Below, piece after piece: positions 1-9,075 of a DNA stretch of 64,000 bases. Below the pieces are notes generated by a model. That model saw only the letters and a list, made by a program, of their open reading frames with translations. It ran no database searches and was not told the origin of the DNA. Within the stretch, counting starts at the first letter, position 1; every line of letters begins with the position of its first letter. Source of the DNA: Lachnospiraceae bacterium (lineage in GTDB: Bacteria; Bacillota; Clostridia; Lachnospirales; Lachnospiraceae). The stretch covers positions 1-64,000 of the forward strand of contig JAQYAV010000103.1 in NCBI GenBank assembly GCA_029338675.1, read 5' to 3'. The translations under genes were made by a program, and so were the position numbers.

Positions 1-22
1 TTAGTAACCTGACTATAATAAC

Positions 23-88
23 AGAAGGTACAGGATAAAACAATCTGACGGATAATACATCAGAATAATTTATACTGTACCTTCTTTT
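23..88 (+). terminator. Possible terminator of an upstream, out-of-window gene
   Basis: An 11-bp perfect stem (23-33 with 75-85) is followed by a run of four T. The 41-nt loop is long for an intrinsic terminator, so this could also be another structured element. No coding frame was recognised before it. In many bacteria rpsO precedes pnp, so this may be the rpsO terminator, but that is inference. Confidence 0.4.
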
Positions 89-141
89 AATTTGCTTGAA
101 AATGAAGAAAAAAGAAGCGTAGAAAGTTACGATTTACAATA

Positions 142-274
142 TATTCATTAGCTGCTTAACTGTAATGAATCATGCACTGTATGCCCTGTCAAGGGCAACA
201 GTCGCTATGCGATGCTTCGCACCCTTGACAGGTTATACAGGCATGATAAAAGGTGATTAAGCAGCTAATGAATA
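142..274. repeat. 133-nt near-palindromic element (MITE-like or structured RNA)
   Basis: Three nested stems are visible. Positions 142-159 pair perfectly with 257-274 (18 bp). Positions 170-182 pair with 235-246 with one bulged base. Positions 185-195 pair with 222-232 (11 bp). A further 5-bp hairpin (208-212/217-221) sits in the apical loop. The centre is clearly more GC-rich than the flanks, and no T tract follows, so it is not a simple terminator. No protein-coding frame was recognised inside. It looks like a small palindromic repeat insertion or a stable RNA fold. I noticed no second copy in this window. Confidence 0.6.
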
Positions 275-363
275 AAACTGCCCGACGGGACATTTAATAA
301 CAAGATTTTTTATGTGGTAAGAATCGTGCCAACGATTACTTGACAGAAACATTTCTTCAATAC

Positions 364-392
364 TTGATTGATGTATGTATAAATGTTATACT
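364..392 (+). promoter_or_regulatory. Sigma-A-type promoter for pnp
   Basis: TTGATT (364-369) and TATACT (387-392) are separated by exactly 17 nt. The predicted start lies near 399, giving a roughly 100-nt leader that contains the hairpin at 416-467. Confidence 0.6.
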
Positions 393-415
393 AACATGTA
401 CTGCATGTGATTTTA

Positions 416-467
416 CCGAGACTACTGAAAATGATATTAAAATTAATATTATTTTCAGTTGTTTCGG
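416..467 (+). promoter_or_regulatory. pnp leader hairpin
   Basis: A nearly perfect inverted repeat: about 24 bp pair between 416-440 and 443-467 with one mismatch and two G-T pairs. It lies between the pnp promoter and its ribosome binding site (AAGGAG, 490-495). In Escherichia coli, pnp is autoregulated through RNase III cutting a leader stem and PNPase degrading the result. The geometry here is similar, but that mechanism is an inference for this organism. It is not a terminator, because no T tract follows. Confidence 0.6.
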
Positions 468-503
468 AATTATGTGCGAATAAAATGATAAGGAGAAATT
501 AAT

Positions 504-2588
504 ATGTACAAGAAGTTTGAAATGGAACTTGCAGGAAGAACTCTTCGTGTAGATGTTGGAAGAGTTGCAAAACAGGCTAATGGTGCAGCACTTATGCATT
601 ATGGTGATACTGTTGTATTATCTACTGCAACAGCATCAGAAAAGCCTAGAGAGGGAATTGATTTCTTTCCACTTTCGGTTGAATATGAAGAAAAATTATA
701 CGCAGTAGGAAAGATTCCTGGTGGATTCAATAGGAGAGAAGGAAAAGCAAGTGAAAATGCTATTCTTACTTCAAGAGTAATCGATAGACCTATGAGACCA
801 TTGTTCCCTAAGGATTATAGAAATGATGTTACTCTTAACAATATGGTTATGTCAGTTGATCCAGAGTGTTCACCTGAACTTACTGCTATGCTTGGTTCGG
901 CTATAGCAACAGCTATTTCTGATATCCCATTTGATGGTCCATGTGCAACTACTCAGGTTGGCATGATAGATGGTGAGTTTGTATTTAATCCAAATGCTAC
1001 TCAGAATCTTGTATCTGACTTAAAACTTACTGTTGCTTCTACAAGAGATAAGGTTATTATGATTGAAGCAGGAGCTAACGAAGTACCTGAAGCTAAGATG
1101 ATTGAAGCAATATATGCCGCTCATGAGCTTAATCAGAAGGTTATTGCTTTTATAGATCAGATAGTTGCTGAATGTGGTAAACCAAAGCATGAATATACTA
1201 GTTGTGCAGTTCCAGAAGAATTATTTGAAGCGATTAAGGCAATTGTTACACCTGAGCAGATGGAAACTGCTGTTTTTACAGATGAGAAGCAGGTTAGAGA
1301 AGAGAATATTAGACAGATTAAGGATAAACTTGAGGAAGCATTTGCAGATAATGAAGAGTGGTTAGCTGTTCTTGATGAGGCTGTATATCAGTATCAGAAG
1401 AAGACAGTAAGAAAGATGATTCTTAAAGATCATAAGAGACCAGATGGCCGTCAGATTACACAGATCAGACCACTTGCTGCTGAAACAGATATTATTCCTA
1501 GAGTTCATGGCTCTGCAATGTTTACAAGAGGTCAAACTCAGATATGTAATGTTGTAACATTGGCACCTCTTTCAGAGGCTCAGAAGCTTGATGGTTTAGA
1601 TGAGAATGCAACTTCTAAGAGATATATGCATCATTATAACTTCCCATCATATTCTGTTGGAGAAACTAAACCATCTAGAGGACCAGGACGTCGTGAGATT
1701 GGTCATGGTGCATTAGCTGAAAGAGCACTTGTACCAGTTCTTCCAAGTGAGGAAGAGTTCCCATATGCAATCCGTTCAGTATCAGAAACATTTGAGTCAA
1801 ATGGTTCAACATCTATGGCTTCAACTTGTTCATCATGTATGGCTCTTATGGCTGCAGGTGTTCCAATTAAAAAGATGGTTGCAGGTATTTCATGTGGTCT
1901 TGTAACAGGTGAGACAGATGATGATTATGTATTATTAACTGATATTCAGGGACTTGAGGATTTCTTTGGAGACATGGACTTCAAGGTAACTGGTACTACT
2001 GAAGGTATTACTGCAATTCAGATGGATATTAAGATTCATGGTTTGACTAGAGATATTGTTGAAGGTGCTATTGCAAGATGTCGTGAAGCAAGATTATTCA
2101 TTATGGATACATGTATGAAGCCAGCTATTGCTGAACCAAGAGCAGAAGTTGGAGAGTTTGCACCAAAGATTATTCAGACTGTTGTAGATCCTGAAAAGAT
2201 AGGTGAAATTATTGGTCAGAGAGGAAAAACAATTAATTCTATTATTGAAGAAACTGGGGTTAAGATTGATATTGACGACGAAGGAAGAGTTTCAATTTGT
2301 GGAGTTGAGAAGGCTTCAATGGAGAAAGCTCTTAAGATTATTCGTTCAATTGTTGATCCAATTGAAGTGGGTCAGATTTACGAAGGAAAAGTTGTTAGAA
2401 TAATGAATTTCGGTGCATTTGTTGAGTTATCACCTAATAAGGATGGTTTAATTCATATTTCTAAGCTTTCAGAAAATAGAGTTAATAAGGTTGAGGATGT
2501 TGTTAACATCGGAGACACTGTAAAGGTTAAAGTAATTGAAATTGATAGAATGGGTAAGATAAGCTTAAGCTTAAAGGATGCTCAGTAA
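504..2588 (+). CDS. pnp: Polyribonucleotide nucleotidyltransferase (PNPase)
   Basis: Phosphorolytic 3'-to-5' exoribonuclease that makes nucleoside diphosphates from RNA and takes part in mRNA decay. The 694-residue length is normal for the family. The order is two RNase PH-like domains (about 1-220 and 310-540, joined by a helical segment), a KH domain (around 555-615, with GEIIGQRGKTIN) and a C-terminal S1 domain (around 620-690, with GKVVRIMNFGAFVEL). The ATG at 504 follows AAGGAG with good spacing. It is transcribed on its own, with a leader hairpin upstream and a probable terminator downstream. Confidence 0.98.
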   Translation: MYKKFEMELAGRTLRVDVGRVAKQANGAALMHYGDTVVLSTATASEKPREGIDFFPLSVEYEEKLYAVGKIPGGFNRREGKASENAILTSRVIDRPMRPLFPKDYRNDVTLNNMVMSVDPECSPELTAMLGSAIATAISDIPFDGPCATTQVGMIDGEFVFNPNATQNLVSDLKLTVASTRDKVIMIEAGANEVPEAKMIEAIYAAHELNQKVIAFIDQIVAECGKPKHEYTSCAVPEELFEAIKAIVTPEQMETAVFTDEKQVREENIRQIKDKLEEAFADNEEWLAVLDEAVYQYQKKTVRKMILKDHKRPDGRQITQIRPLAAETDIIPRVHGSAMFTRGQTQICNVVTLAPLSEAQKLDGLDENATSKRYMHHYNFPSYSVGETKPSRGPGRREIGHGALAERALVPVLPSEEEFPYAIRSVSETFESNGSTSMASTCSSCMALMAAGVPIKKMVAGISCGLVTGETDDDYVLLTDIQGLEDFFGDMDFKVTGTTEGITAIQMDIKIHGLTRDIVEGAIARCREARLFIMDTCMKPAIAEPRAEVGEFAPKIIQTVVDPEKIGEIIGQRGKTINSIIEETGVKIDIDDEGRVSICGVEKASMEKALKIIRSIVDPIEVGQIYEGKVVRIMNFGAFVELSPNKDGLIHISKLSENRVNKVEDVVNIGDTVKVKVIEIDRMGKISLSLKDAQ

Positions 2589-2603
2589 TTAAATAACATT
2601 TAT

Positions 2604-2670
2604 GTATATCTGGATTATTTATTTGTAACGCCTACATATGGTTTGAGTATTTAATTCAGATATACTTTTA
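2604..2670 (+). terminator. Probable terminator after pnp
   Basis: Stem 2604-2617 with 2652-2665 (about 14 bp, one G-T pair), followed by TTTTA. The loop is about 34 nt, so this is weaker than a canonical terminator. Confidence 0.45.
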
Positions 2671-2753
2671 TATTAATATTTTGGGGCATGGTTAAATTAT
2701 TCCATATGCTACTACATTTTAAGACATTATATTTTTAGCAAGGAGGATACATA

Positions 2754-5150
2754 ATGCAGTTTGGATATTTTGATGAAGAAAATAAAGAATATGTTATTGA
2801 CAGACCTGATACACCTGCACCTTGGGCTAACTATTTAGGCTCTCCTGAGTATGGAGCGATTATATCCAATAATGCTGGTGGATATAGTTTTGTAAAGTCG
2901 GGAGCACATGGGAGAATATTAAGATATATTTTTAATAGCTTTGATCAACCAGGAAGATATATATATTTAAGAGATAATGCTTCAAAAGATTATTGGTCTG
3001 CTTCTTGGCAACCTGTTGGTAAACCTTTAGATACATACAAGAGTGAATGTAGACATGGTACTGGTTATACTAATATAAAAGCATTATATTCTGATATTGA
3101 AACTGAAGTGTTGTATTATGTACCTATTGACAAGGTTCATGAGGTTTGGAATTTAAGAATCACTAACAAATCAAATGTGGTTCGTAATATTTCAGCTATA
3201 GGATATTGCGAATTTACTAATGATAGTAATTATGAACAGGATCAGGTTAATCTTCAATATACACTATTTACAACAAAAACTTACTTTGAAAATAATAGAA
3301 TAAAGCAGGTTATAAATGAAAACTTCAAAAAAAGATATCCTGATGAACCTAACGAACCAAGATATTTCGGATTAGCAGGAGCAAAGGTAGATAGTTATTG
3401 CGGCGATAAAGAAACGTTTCTTGGTAGATATCATAATTACTCTAATCCTGTTTGCGTTGAAAATGGTGATTTAGGCAATGTGTTAAATTATAATCTTAAT
3501 GGCTGTGGTGCATTAGAAACAAAAATTGTTTTACAACCTGGTGAAACTAAAGAAATAGCATTTGTTTTAGCTTCAGCTGATGATGATTTATATAATGATA
3601 TTCTTTCATCGTATGTGAATGTAAAAAAACAAACCGAAAAAGAATTAGCTGAAATAAAAGAGTATTGGCATAGTAAACTTGATAATTTCCAAGTAAAAAC
3701 ACCAAGTAAAGAATTTAATTCTATGATTAATACATGGAATGCGTATCAGTGTTTTATGACGTTTATTTGGTCTAGAGCAGCTTCGTTTTCATATTGTGGT
3801 TTAAGAAATGGATATGGATATCGCGATACTGTACAGGATATTCAAGGTATTATTCACTTAGCTCCAGATATGGCACTTGAAAAAATACGTTTTATGTTAT
3901 CAGCTCAGGTTGATAATGGAGGCGGTTTGCCACTAGTTAAATTTACGCATAATGCTGGTCACGAGGATACACCTGATGACGAAGCTTATGTAAGAGAAAC
4001 AGGTCACCCTGCGTATAGAGCAGATGATGCATTATGGTTATTCCCTACAGTTTATAAATACATCGCTGAAACTGGTAATGTTTTATTCTTAGATGAGGTT
4101 ATTCCTTTTGCAAATAAAGACGCTGGAACTGTGTATGAACACTTAAAAAGAGCAATAGATTTTTCTATGAACAGATTGGGTGATCATAATATGCCGGCTG
4201 GCTTGCACGCTGATTGGAATGATTGCTTAAGATTAGGAAAAAAAGGCGAATCTACATTTGTTGCAATGCAGCTTTATTATGCAATGACTGTATTAAAAAA
4301 ATTTGCAACTAAGAAAAAAGATTTTGATTATATTGAATATCTTAATAATGTGCAGACAGAATTAGGTAATACAATTAATGAGTTGTGTTGGGATGAAGAT
4401 CGTTTTATTCGTGGATTTAAGGAAGATGGATGTGTTATTGGAGCAAAGAAAGATCCAGAAGCCAATATGTGGTTAAATCCTCAATCGTGGTCTGTAATTA
4501 GTGGTATTGCTAGTGAGAAGCAAGCTAATATGGCTCTAGATTGTGTATATAATGAATTAAATACACCATATGGAACAATGCTTATGGCTCCTGCTTATGA
4601 GGAGCATGCATTTGATGGAGCATTAATGCTTTTGTTTAATCCTTCAACAAAGGAAAATGGTGGTATTTTTTCACAAACTCAAGGATGGCTTATCCTTGCA
4701 GAGGCTTTAATGGGACATGGAAACAGAGCATTTTTGTATTTTGAAGAAAGCTCGCCTGCTTGCATGAATGACAAAGCAGAAATTAGAAAATTAGAGCCTT
4801 ATTGTCATGGACAATTTACAGAGGGAAGTGATAGCACTTATGCAGGTAGATCCCATGTCCATTGGCTTACAGGAACAGCCTCTACTGTTATGGTTGGATG
4901 CGTAGAAGGTATATTAGGTATGAGACCAGATGAAAATGGTCTTAAGATTTCGCCTTCTATACCAAGTAAATGGGATTCTTTGGAGATAAATAAAACATTC
5001 AGAAATAAAAGGCTTCATATTGTTGTCAATAACGAAAGTGGAGCAGAATGTGGATATAAAAAGGTTGTTCTTAATGGAGAAACATTAAAGGATAACTATA
5101 TTCCAGAGACAATGCTTAAGGAAACGAATGAGATAGAATATATCATGTAA
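2754..5150 (+). CDS. GH94 disaccharide phosphorylase (cellobiose/chitobiose phosphorylase family)
   Basis: A 798-residue inverting glycoside phosphorylase that cleaves a beta-linked disaccharide with phosphate, giving a sugar 1-phosphate plus a free sugar. Visible are the N-terminal beta-sandwich (YFDEENKEYVI, PWANYLG, NNAGGYSF), the (alpha/alpha)6 barrel with GYRDTVQDIQG and the DWND motif at 487-490 that carries the family's catalytic acid, and the phosphate-site region ENGGIFSQTQGW. There is no signal peptide, so it acts in the cytosol on imported sugar. The N-terminal segment (PGRYIYLRD, YWSASWQPVGKPL) looks somewhat closer to chitobiose phosphorylases than to cellobiose phosphorylases, but substrate cannot be fixed by reading. 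AAGGAGG precedes the ATG. No transporter lies next to it. Confidence 0.9.
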   Translation: MQFGYFDEENKEYVIDRPDTPAPWANYLGSPEYGAIISNNAGGYSFVKSGAHGRILRYIFNSFDQPGRYIYLRDNASKDYWSASWQPVGKPLDTYKSECRHGTGYTNIKALYSDIETEVLYYVPIDKVHEVWNLRITNKSNVVRNISAIGYCEFTNDSNYEQDQVNLQYTLFTTKTYFENNRIKQVINENFKKRYPDEPNEPRYFGLAGAKVDSYCGDKETFLGRYHNYSNPVCVENGDLGNVLNYNLNGCGALETKIVLQPGETKEIAFVLASADDDLYNDILSSYVNVKKQTEKELAEIKEYWHSKLDNFQVKTPSKEFNSMINTWNAYQCFMTFIWSRAASFSYCGLRNGYGYRDTVQDIQGIIHLAPDMALEKIRFMLSAQVDNGGGLPLVKFTHNAGHEDTPDDEAYVRETGHPAYRADDALWLFPTVYKYIAETGNVLFLDEVIPFANKDAGTVYEHLKRAIDFSMNRLGDHNMPAGLHADWNDCLRLGKKGESTFVAMQLYYAMTVLKKFATKKKDFDYIEYLNNVQTELGNTINELCWDEDRFIRGFKEDGCVIGAKKDPEANMWLNPQSWSVISGIASEKQANMALDCVYNELNTPYGTMLMAPAYEEHAFDGALMLLFNPSTKENGGIFSQTQGWLILAEALMGHGNRAFLYFEESSPACMNDKAEIRKLEPYCHGQFTEGSDSTYAGRSHVHWLTGTASTVMVGCVEGILGMRPDENGLKISPSIPSKWDSLEINKTFRNKRLHIVVNNESGAECGYKKVVLNGETLKDNYIPETMLKETNEIEYIM

Positions 5151-5160
5151 TGTATTTGTT

Positions 5161-5190
5161 AATGCCGGCGTTTATGCTGGCATTTTTTTT
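5161..5190 (+). terminator. Intrinsic terminator after the GH94 gene
   Basis: 9-bp stem 5161-5169/5176-5184 with one G-T pair and a 6-nt loop, running into eight T. Confidence 0.9.
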
Positions 5191-5267
5191 GTTTGTACGC
5201 CATATTGCTTTAATTGGTGCAAGCTTAGAATAAGCCTATATAGTAGAAAATATATTGGAAAGATATA

Positions 5268-5334
5268 TGGATTATTATGAAAAGATATTAATATTTATAA
5301 TGGATTATTATGAAAAGATATTTAATATGTATAA
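5268..5334. repeat. Two-copy 33/34-bp tandem repeat upstream of tepA
   Basis: Positions 5268-5300 and 5301-5334 carry the same AT-rich unit, starting TGGATTATTATGAAAAGATA, with small differences near the end of the unit. It lies in the leader or promoter region of the next gene. Confidence 0.7.
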
Positions 5335-5386
5335 TATATATATGTTTGATTAACAATAGTTATAGAATAAAAAAGGAGCTATTGTT

Positions 5387-6121
5387 ATGAATAATGCTAA
5401 TAAAGTAGAAAACAAAGTAAGTAAAGATGACGTATATAATGGCTTAATCAAGGATTATGGACAGATTATTTTATCGGGAAATAAATTTCATTATAATATT
5501 CATCTAATTAATATAATAGGTGAAATTGAGGGACATGAAAGCCTTGATTCATCATCTAAAGTTACGAGATATGAACAAATTCTTCCACAGCTAGCAAGTG
5601 TTGAAGATAATGATGATATTGATGGGATTTTGATTTTGTTAAATACAATAGGGGGCGATGTTGAATCGGGATTAGCAATAGCTGAAATGATTTCATCTAT
5701 TAGTAAACCAAAGGTTAGCCTTGTTTTAGGTGGTGGACATTCTATTGGAGTTCCCCTTGCTGTATCGGCAGATGTCTCGTATATTGTTCCATCAGCAACA
5801 ATGGTTGTACATCCTATTAGAATGAATGGGACTGTTTTAGGGGTAAAACAAAATTATGAATATATTGAAAAAATGCAAGATAGAATTATTGAATTTACAG
5901 CTTCAAATAGTAGTATAAAATGCGAAGAACTAAAAAGTATAATGTTTAACAATAAAGAATTAACCAAAGATATCGGTTCTGTGCTAGTTGGAAGACAGGC
6001 AGTAGATAAGGGGTTGATTGATAGAGTTGGCGGAATTAATAGTGCGCTTAAATGTTTATATGACTTGATTAATGATAAAAAAAATAGTAAAATCAATCTG
6101 TATGAGCAATTTCAAGAATAG
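5387..6121 (+). CDS. TepA-like ClpP-fold protease
   Basis: 244 residues with a ClpP/crotonase fold: the beta-strand ILILLNTIGGDVESGLAIAE, then GGGHSIGVPLA with the likely nucleophile Ser119, then VVHPIR with likely His142. It resembles the Bacillus TepA (YmfB) family, linked there to protein export and possibly degradation of signal peptides. No signal peptide or membrane segment is seen. It sits just before ftsK/spoIIIE, the same neighbourhood as tepA in Bacillus subtilis, which supports the assignment over true ClpP. AAGGAG lies 8 nt before the ATG. Confidence 0.8.
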   Translation: MNNANKVENKVSKDDVYNGLIKDYGQIILSGNKFHYNIHLINIIGEIEGHESLDSSSKVTRYEQILPQLASVEDNDDIDGILILLNTIGGDVESGLAIAEMISSISKPKVSLVLGGGHSIGVPLAVSADVSYIVPSATMVVHPIRMNGTVLGVKQNYEYIEKMQDRIIEFTASNSSIKCEELKSIMFNNKELTKDIGSVLVGRQAVDKGLIDRVGGINSALKCLYDLINDKKNSKINLYEQFQE

Positions 6122-6136
6122 TAAATTCTTGAAAGA

Positions 6137-6169
6137 AAGTTATATTTCTATATTATAGAAATATAACTT
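6137..6169. repeat. Perfect 33-nt inverted repeat between tepA and ftsK
   Basis: Two 16-nt arms are exact reverse complements around a single central base. No T tract follows on either side, so it is not a standard terminator. It could be an mRNA-stabilising or processing hairpin. Confidence 0.7.
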
Positions 6170-6204
6170 ACATATACAAAGTAATTAGAATGGAGCGGGT
6201 TTAA

Positions 6205-9006
6205 TTGGCTACAAATAATAAAACTACTAACAAAACAAAAAACCAAAAAAATACGCAACAAAATTCAAAAAATTCTAAAGGAGCATCTTCTTCAAGAGAT
6301 ACTAGCCATAGATTAAACAATGCAACTAATTCGAGTAAAAGTTCTAATTCTTCAAAAAGGACCAATACATATTCAAAACAAAATTACGAATATGATGATA
6401 CAAGAAGAAGAGAAGTATTGTTATTTGTTGATTTAGCTATTGCAATATTTTGGTTTTGTAGTAATTTAGGCTGGTGTGGAGTTGTAGGAAATATTTTTTC
6501 TAAATTTATATTTGGTTTAACTGGTACAGTTGCATATGTTTTACCGTTATATTTTTTTGCTTCAAGAGCATATCTTCTTGCAAATGGACCAAAGAGATGG
6601 TTGGTTAAAAAAGTATTATGCTTTGGACTATTTATTATTGCTGCTTCTTTTATTTTTCAATTGATATCTGGTGTAGATGGTGTCACCATCAAAGAACTAT
6701 ATTCAGCTGGAAGTGAAAAAAAGGCTGGTGGTGGAGTAATTCTTGGTGGGTTACTTGCTTTATTATACAAATTGATTGGAATAACAGGTTCTATTATAGT
6801 CATTGTGTTAATAACAATTATTGCAATAGTTGTTGCACTTAACTTTTCAATTGTTAAGGCTATTAAACATATAATCGAAAATAATTATTATATGGTAGAA
6901 GATGATGATTATGATGAGTATGAACCTACATATTATGAAACTCAAGGAACTTCTACTAACAATAAGAAAAATAAAAAAATCAGAAATAAATCTAGAAACA
7001 AAGGTATTGATGTACTAAGTAGCATAAAGGTGCTTGAACCAAGCGTTTTAGATACTAAAGCATCTACTACTGAAAACAACAAGGTTATTGAAGAGGAAGT
7101 ACATGAATTAAAGCCAATTAAGGAAGAAACGTTAGATTTCTTTGATTCAAGTGAGTTTGAGGGTATTGATATTTTTAATGAAAAACCAACAGAAATCGAA
7201 CCTGTTAAACGTAGAAAGAAAACAAAAGAAACTAATAAAGAAATGCTTCAAGAATTAGATAATGTTACAAATGAAATTGGCAATTCAATTAATACTGCTA
7301 GTTCTATCAATAACAATGTAAATAACAGTATTTCTGAAATTAATATTATTTCTAATTTAAAAAAACCAAAGAATACTAATAATACTAATAATACTAATAA
7401 TACTAATAATACTAATAATACTAATAACCCTAATAACAATACTAAAGCTAATGATATATCTAATAATAATGATATTTCTGTGGATAATAAATTATCTGAT
7501 TTGTCAGAGAAAGATGTTGAAATAGTTAAGGAATATCAATTTCCGCCTATTGAATTGCTTAAATCTGGAAATAGCAGCAATAAGGGTAGCACAGAATTGT
7601 CTGTTAAAGAAACAGCTTACAAGCTAAAGAAAACATTAGAGAATTTTGGAGTTAATGTGGCTATTACAGATTATAGCTGTGGTCCCTCTGTTACAAGATA
7701 TGAGCTTCAACCTGAACAAGGTGTAAAGGTTAGTAAAATCGTTAATCTTGCGGATGATATTAAACTAAATCTTGCTGCTGCTGATATTAGAATTGAAGCG
7801 CCGATTCCTGGAAAAGCAGCTATTGGAATAGAAGTACCAAACAAGGAAACAACCTCTGTTTATTTTAGAGACCTGCTAGAATCTGAGAATTTCAAGAAAG
7901 CTTCATCGCTTATTTCATTTGCTGTTGGTAAAGATATAAGTGGTCAGGTAATTGTTGCAGATATAGCAAAAATGCCACATTTACTTATTGCAGGTTCTAC
8001 TGGCTCAGGTAAATCAGTATGTATAAATACTTTGATTATGAGTATTTTATATAAGGCGAATCCAAATGATGTAAAGCTTATAATGGTTGATCCAAAACAA
8101 GTTGAACTTAGCATTTATAATGGAATACCACATATGCTTATTCCTGTTGTTACAGATCCTAAAAAAGCAGCAGGCGCACTTAATTGGGCAGTTATGGAAA
8201 TGACAAATCGCTATCAGTTGTTTGCTCAATATAATGTACGTAATTTGCAGGGATACAATGATAAAGTCAAAAATGTCACAGGCAAAGAAGAAGGTAACGA
8301 AGAATTAAAGAAGTTACCTCAAATTGTAATAATAGTTGACGAGTTAGCTGATCTTATGATGGTTGCTCATGGTGAGGTTGAGGATGCAATTGTTAGACTT
8401 TCACAGTTGGCAAGAGCTGCTGGAATACATTTAGTAATTGCGACTCAAAGACCTTCTGTTGATGTTATTACAGGTCTTATTAAAGCAAATGTTCCATCTA
8501 GAATAGCTATGGCTGTTTCATCTGGTGTTGATTCACGTACTATACTTGATATGAATGGAGCAGAAAAATTACTTGGAAAGGGTGATATGTTATTTTATCC
8601 TACAGGATACCCTAAACCAGTAAGAGTTCAAGGTGCTTTTTTATCAGATGATGAGATTGCAGATGTTGTAGATTTCCTTAAAAATGAAAATAACGAAGAA
8701 TCTCATTATGATGAGAAAATTACTTCTCACATTGAAAATTCTTCTGTCGGAACAAGTAAATCTGGTGCACAGGCAGAATCGGAATATGATGATTACTTTG
8801 CAGATGCTGGAAGATTTATTATTGGCAAGGATAAAGCCTCGATTGGTATGCTACAACGAGTATACAAGATTGGCTTTAATCGTGCTGCAAGAATAATGGA
8901 TCAGCTTTCTGATGCAGGTGTTGTAGGACCAGAAGAAGGAACAAAACCAAGAAAAGTACTTATGACTATGGAAGAATTTGAAAATTATGTTGAAGAGTAC
9001 TTATAA
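6205..9006 (+). CDS. ftsK: FtsK/SpoIIIE-family DNA translocase
   Basis: 933-residue membrane-anchored ATPase that pumps chromosomal DNA through the division or sporulation septum. A charged, Asn/Ser/Lys-rich head (1-70) precedes about four membrane segments (roughly 72-215). A long low-complexity linker follows (about 225-470, with an NTN repeat), then the motor with Walker A GSTGSGKS (597-604) and Walker B ending in Asp712-Glu713, and a C-terminal winged-helix gamma domain (about 865-933) that reads oriented DNA motifs. Start is TTG at 6205, after GGAGCGGG. In this spore former it may serve division and forespore DNA transport; reading cannot separate FtsK from SpoIIIE. Confidence 0.93.
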   Translation: MATNNKTTNKTKNQKNTQQNSKNSKGASSSRDTSHRLNNATNSSKSSNSSKRTNTYSKQNYEYDDTRRREVLLFVDLAIAIFWFCSNLGWCGVVGNIFSKFIFGLTGTVAYVLPLYFFASRAYLLANGPKRWLVKKVLCFGLFIIAASFIFQLISGVDGVTIKELYSAGSEKKAGGGVILGGLLALLYKLIGITGSIIVIVLITIIAIVVALNFSIVKAIKHIIENNYYMVEDDDYDEYEPTYYETQGTSTNNKKNKKIRNKSRNKGIDVLSSIKVLEPSVLDTKASTTENNKVIEEEVHELKPIKEETLDFFDSSEFEGIDIFNEKPTEIEPVKRRKKTKETNKEMLQELDNVTNEIGNSINTASSINNNVNNSISEINIISNLKKPKNTNNTNNTNNTNNTNNTNNPNNNTKANDISNNNDISVDNKLSDLSEKDVEIVKEYQFPPIELLKSGNSSNKGSTELSVKETAYKLKKTLENFGVNVAITDYSCGPSVTRYELQPEQGVKVSKIVNLADDIKLNLAAADIRIEAPIPGKAAIGIEVPNKETTSVYFRDLLESENFKKASSLISFAVGKDISGQVIVADIAKMPHLLIAGSTGSGKSVCINTLIMSILYKANPNDVKLIMVDPKQVELSIYNGIPHMLIPVVTDPKKAAGALNWAVMEMTNRYQLFAQYNVRNLQGYNDKVKNVTGKEEGNEELKKLPQIVIIVDELADLMMVAHGEVEDAIVRLSQLARAAGIHLVIATQRPSVDVITGLIKANVPSRIAMAVSSGVDSRTILDMNGAEKLLGKGDMLFYPTGYPKPVRVQGAFLSDDEIADVVDFLKNENNEESHYDEKITSHIENSSVGTSKSGAQAESEYDDYFADAGRFIIGKDKASIGMLQRVYKIGFNRAARIMDQLSDAGVVGPEEGTKPRKVLMTMEEFENYVEEYL
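7372..7434 (+). repeat. In-frame 9-bp tandem repeat within ftsK
   Basis: Six perfect copies of AATACTAAT (7372-7425) plus one degenerate copy (7426-7434) encode Asn-Thr-Asn units in the linker. Because the unit is 9 bp, slippage would change linker length without breaking the frame. Confidence 0.95.
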
Positions 9007-9029
9007 TTTTCATGATTTTATGATACACT

Positions 9030-9058
9030 ATGTCACTATAATGATAATATATTACAAT
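9030..9058 (+). promoter_or_regulatory. Weak candidate promoter for fhs
   Basis: ATGTCA (9030-9035) and TACAAT (9053-9058) are spaced by 17 nt. The -35 is poor and the -10 good. The gap after ftsK is only 69 nt and no terminator is seen, so read-through is also possible. Confidence 0.3.
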
Positions 9059-9075
9059 TTAGTAAGGAGAAGAGT

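Noticed and set aside
357..599. Minus-strand 80-residue ORF over the pnp start
   Set aside because: It runs antisense through the leader hairpin and pnp 5' end, with no ribosome binding site.
7248..7439. Minus-strand ORF with Leu-Val repeats
   Set aside because: It is the antisense of the 9-bp NTN repeat in ftsK. No ribosome binding site.
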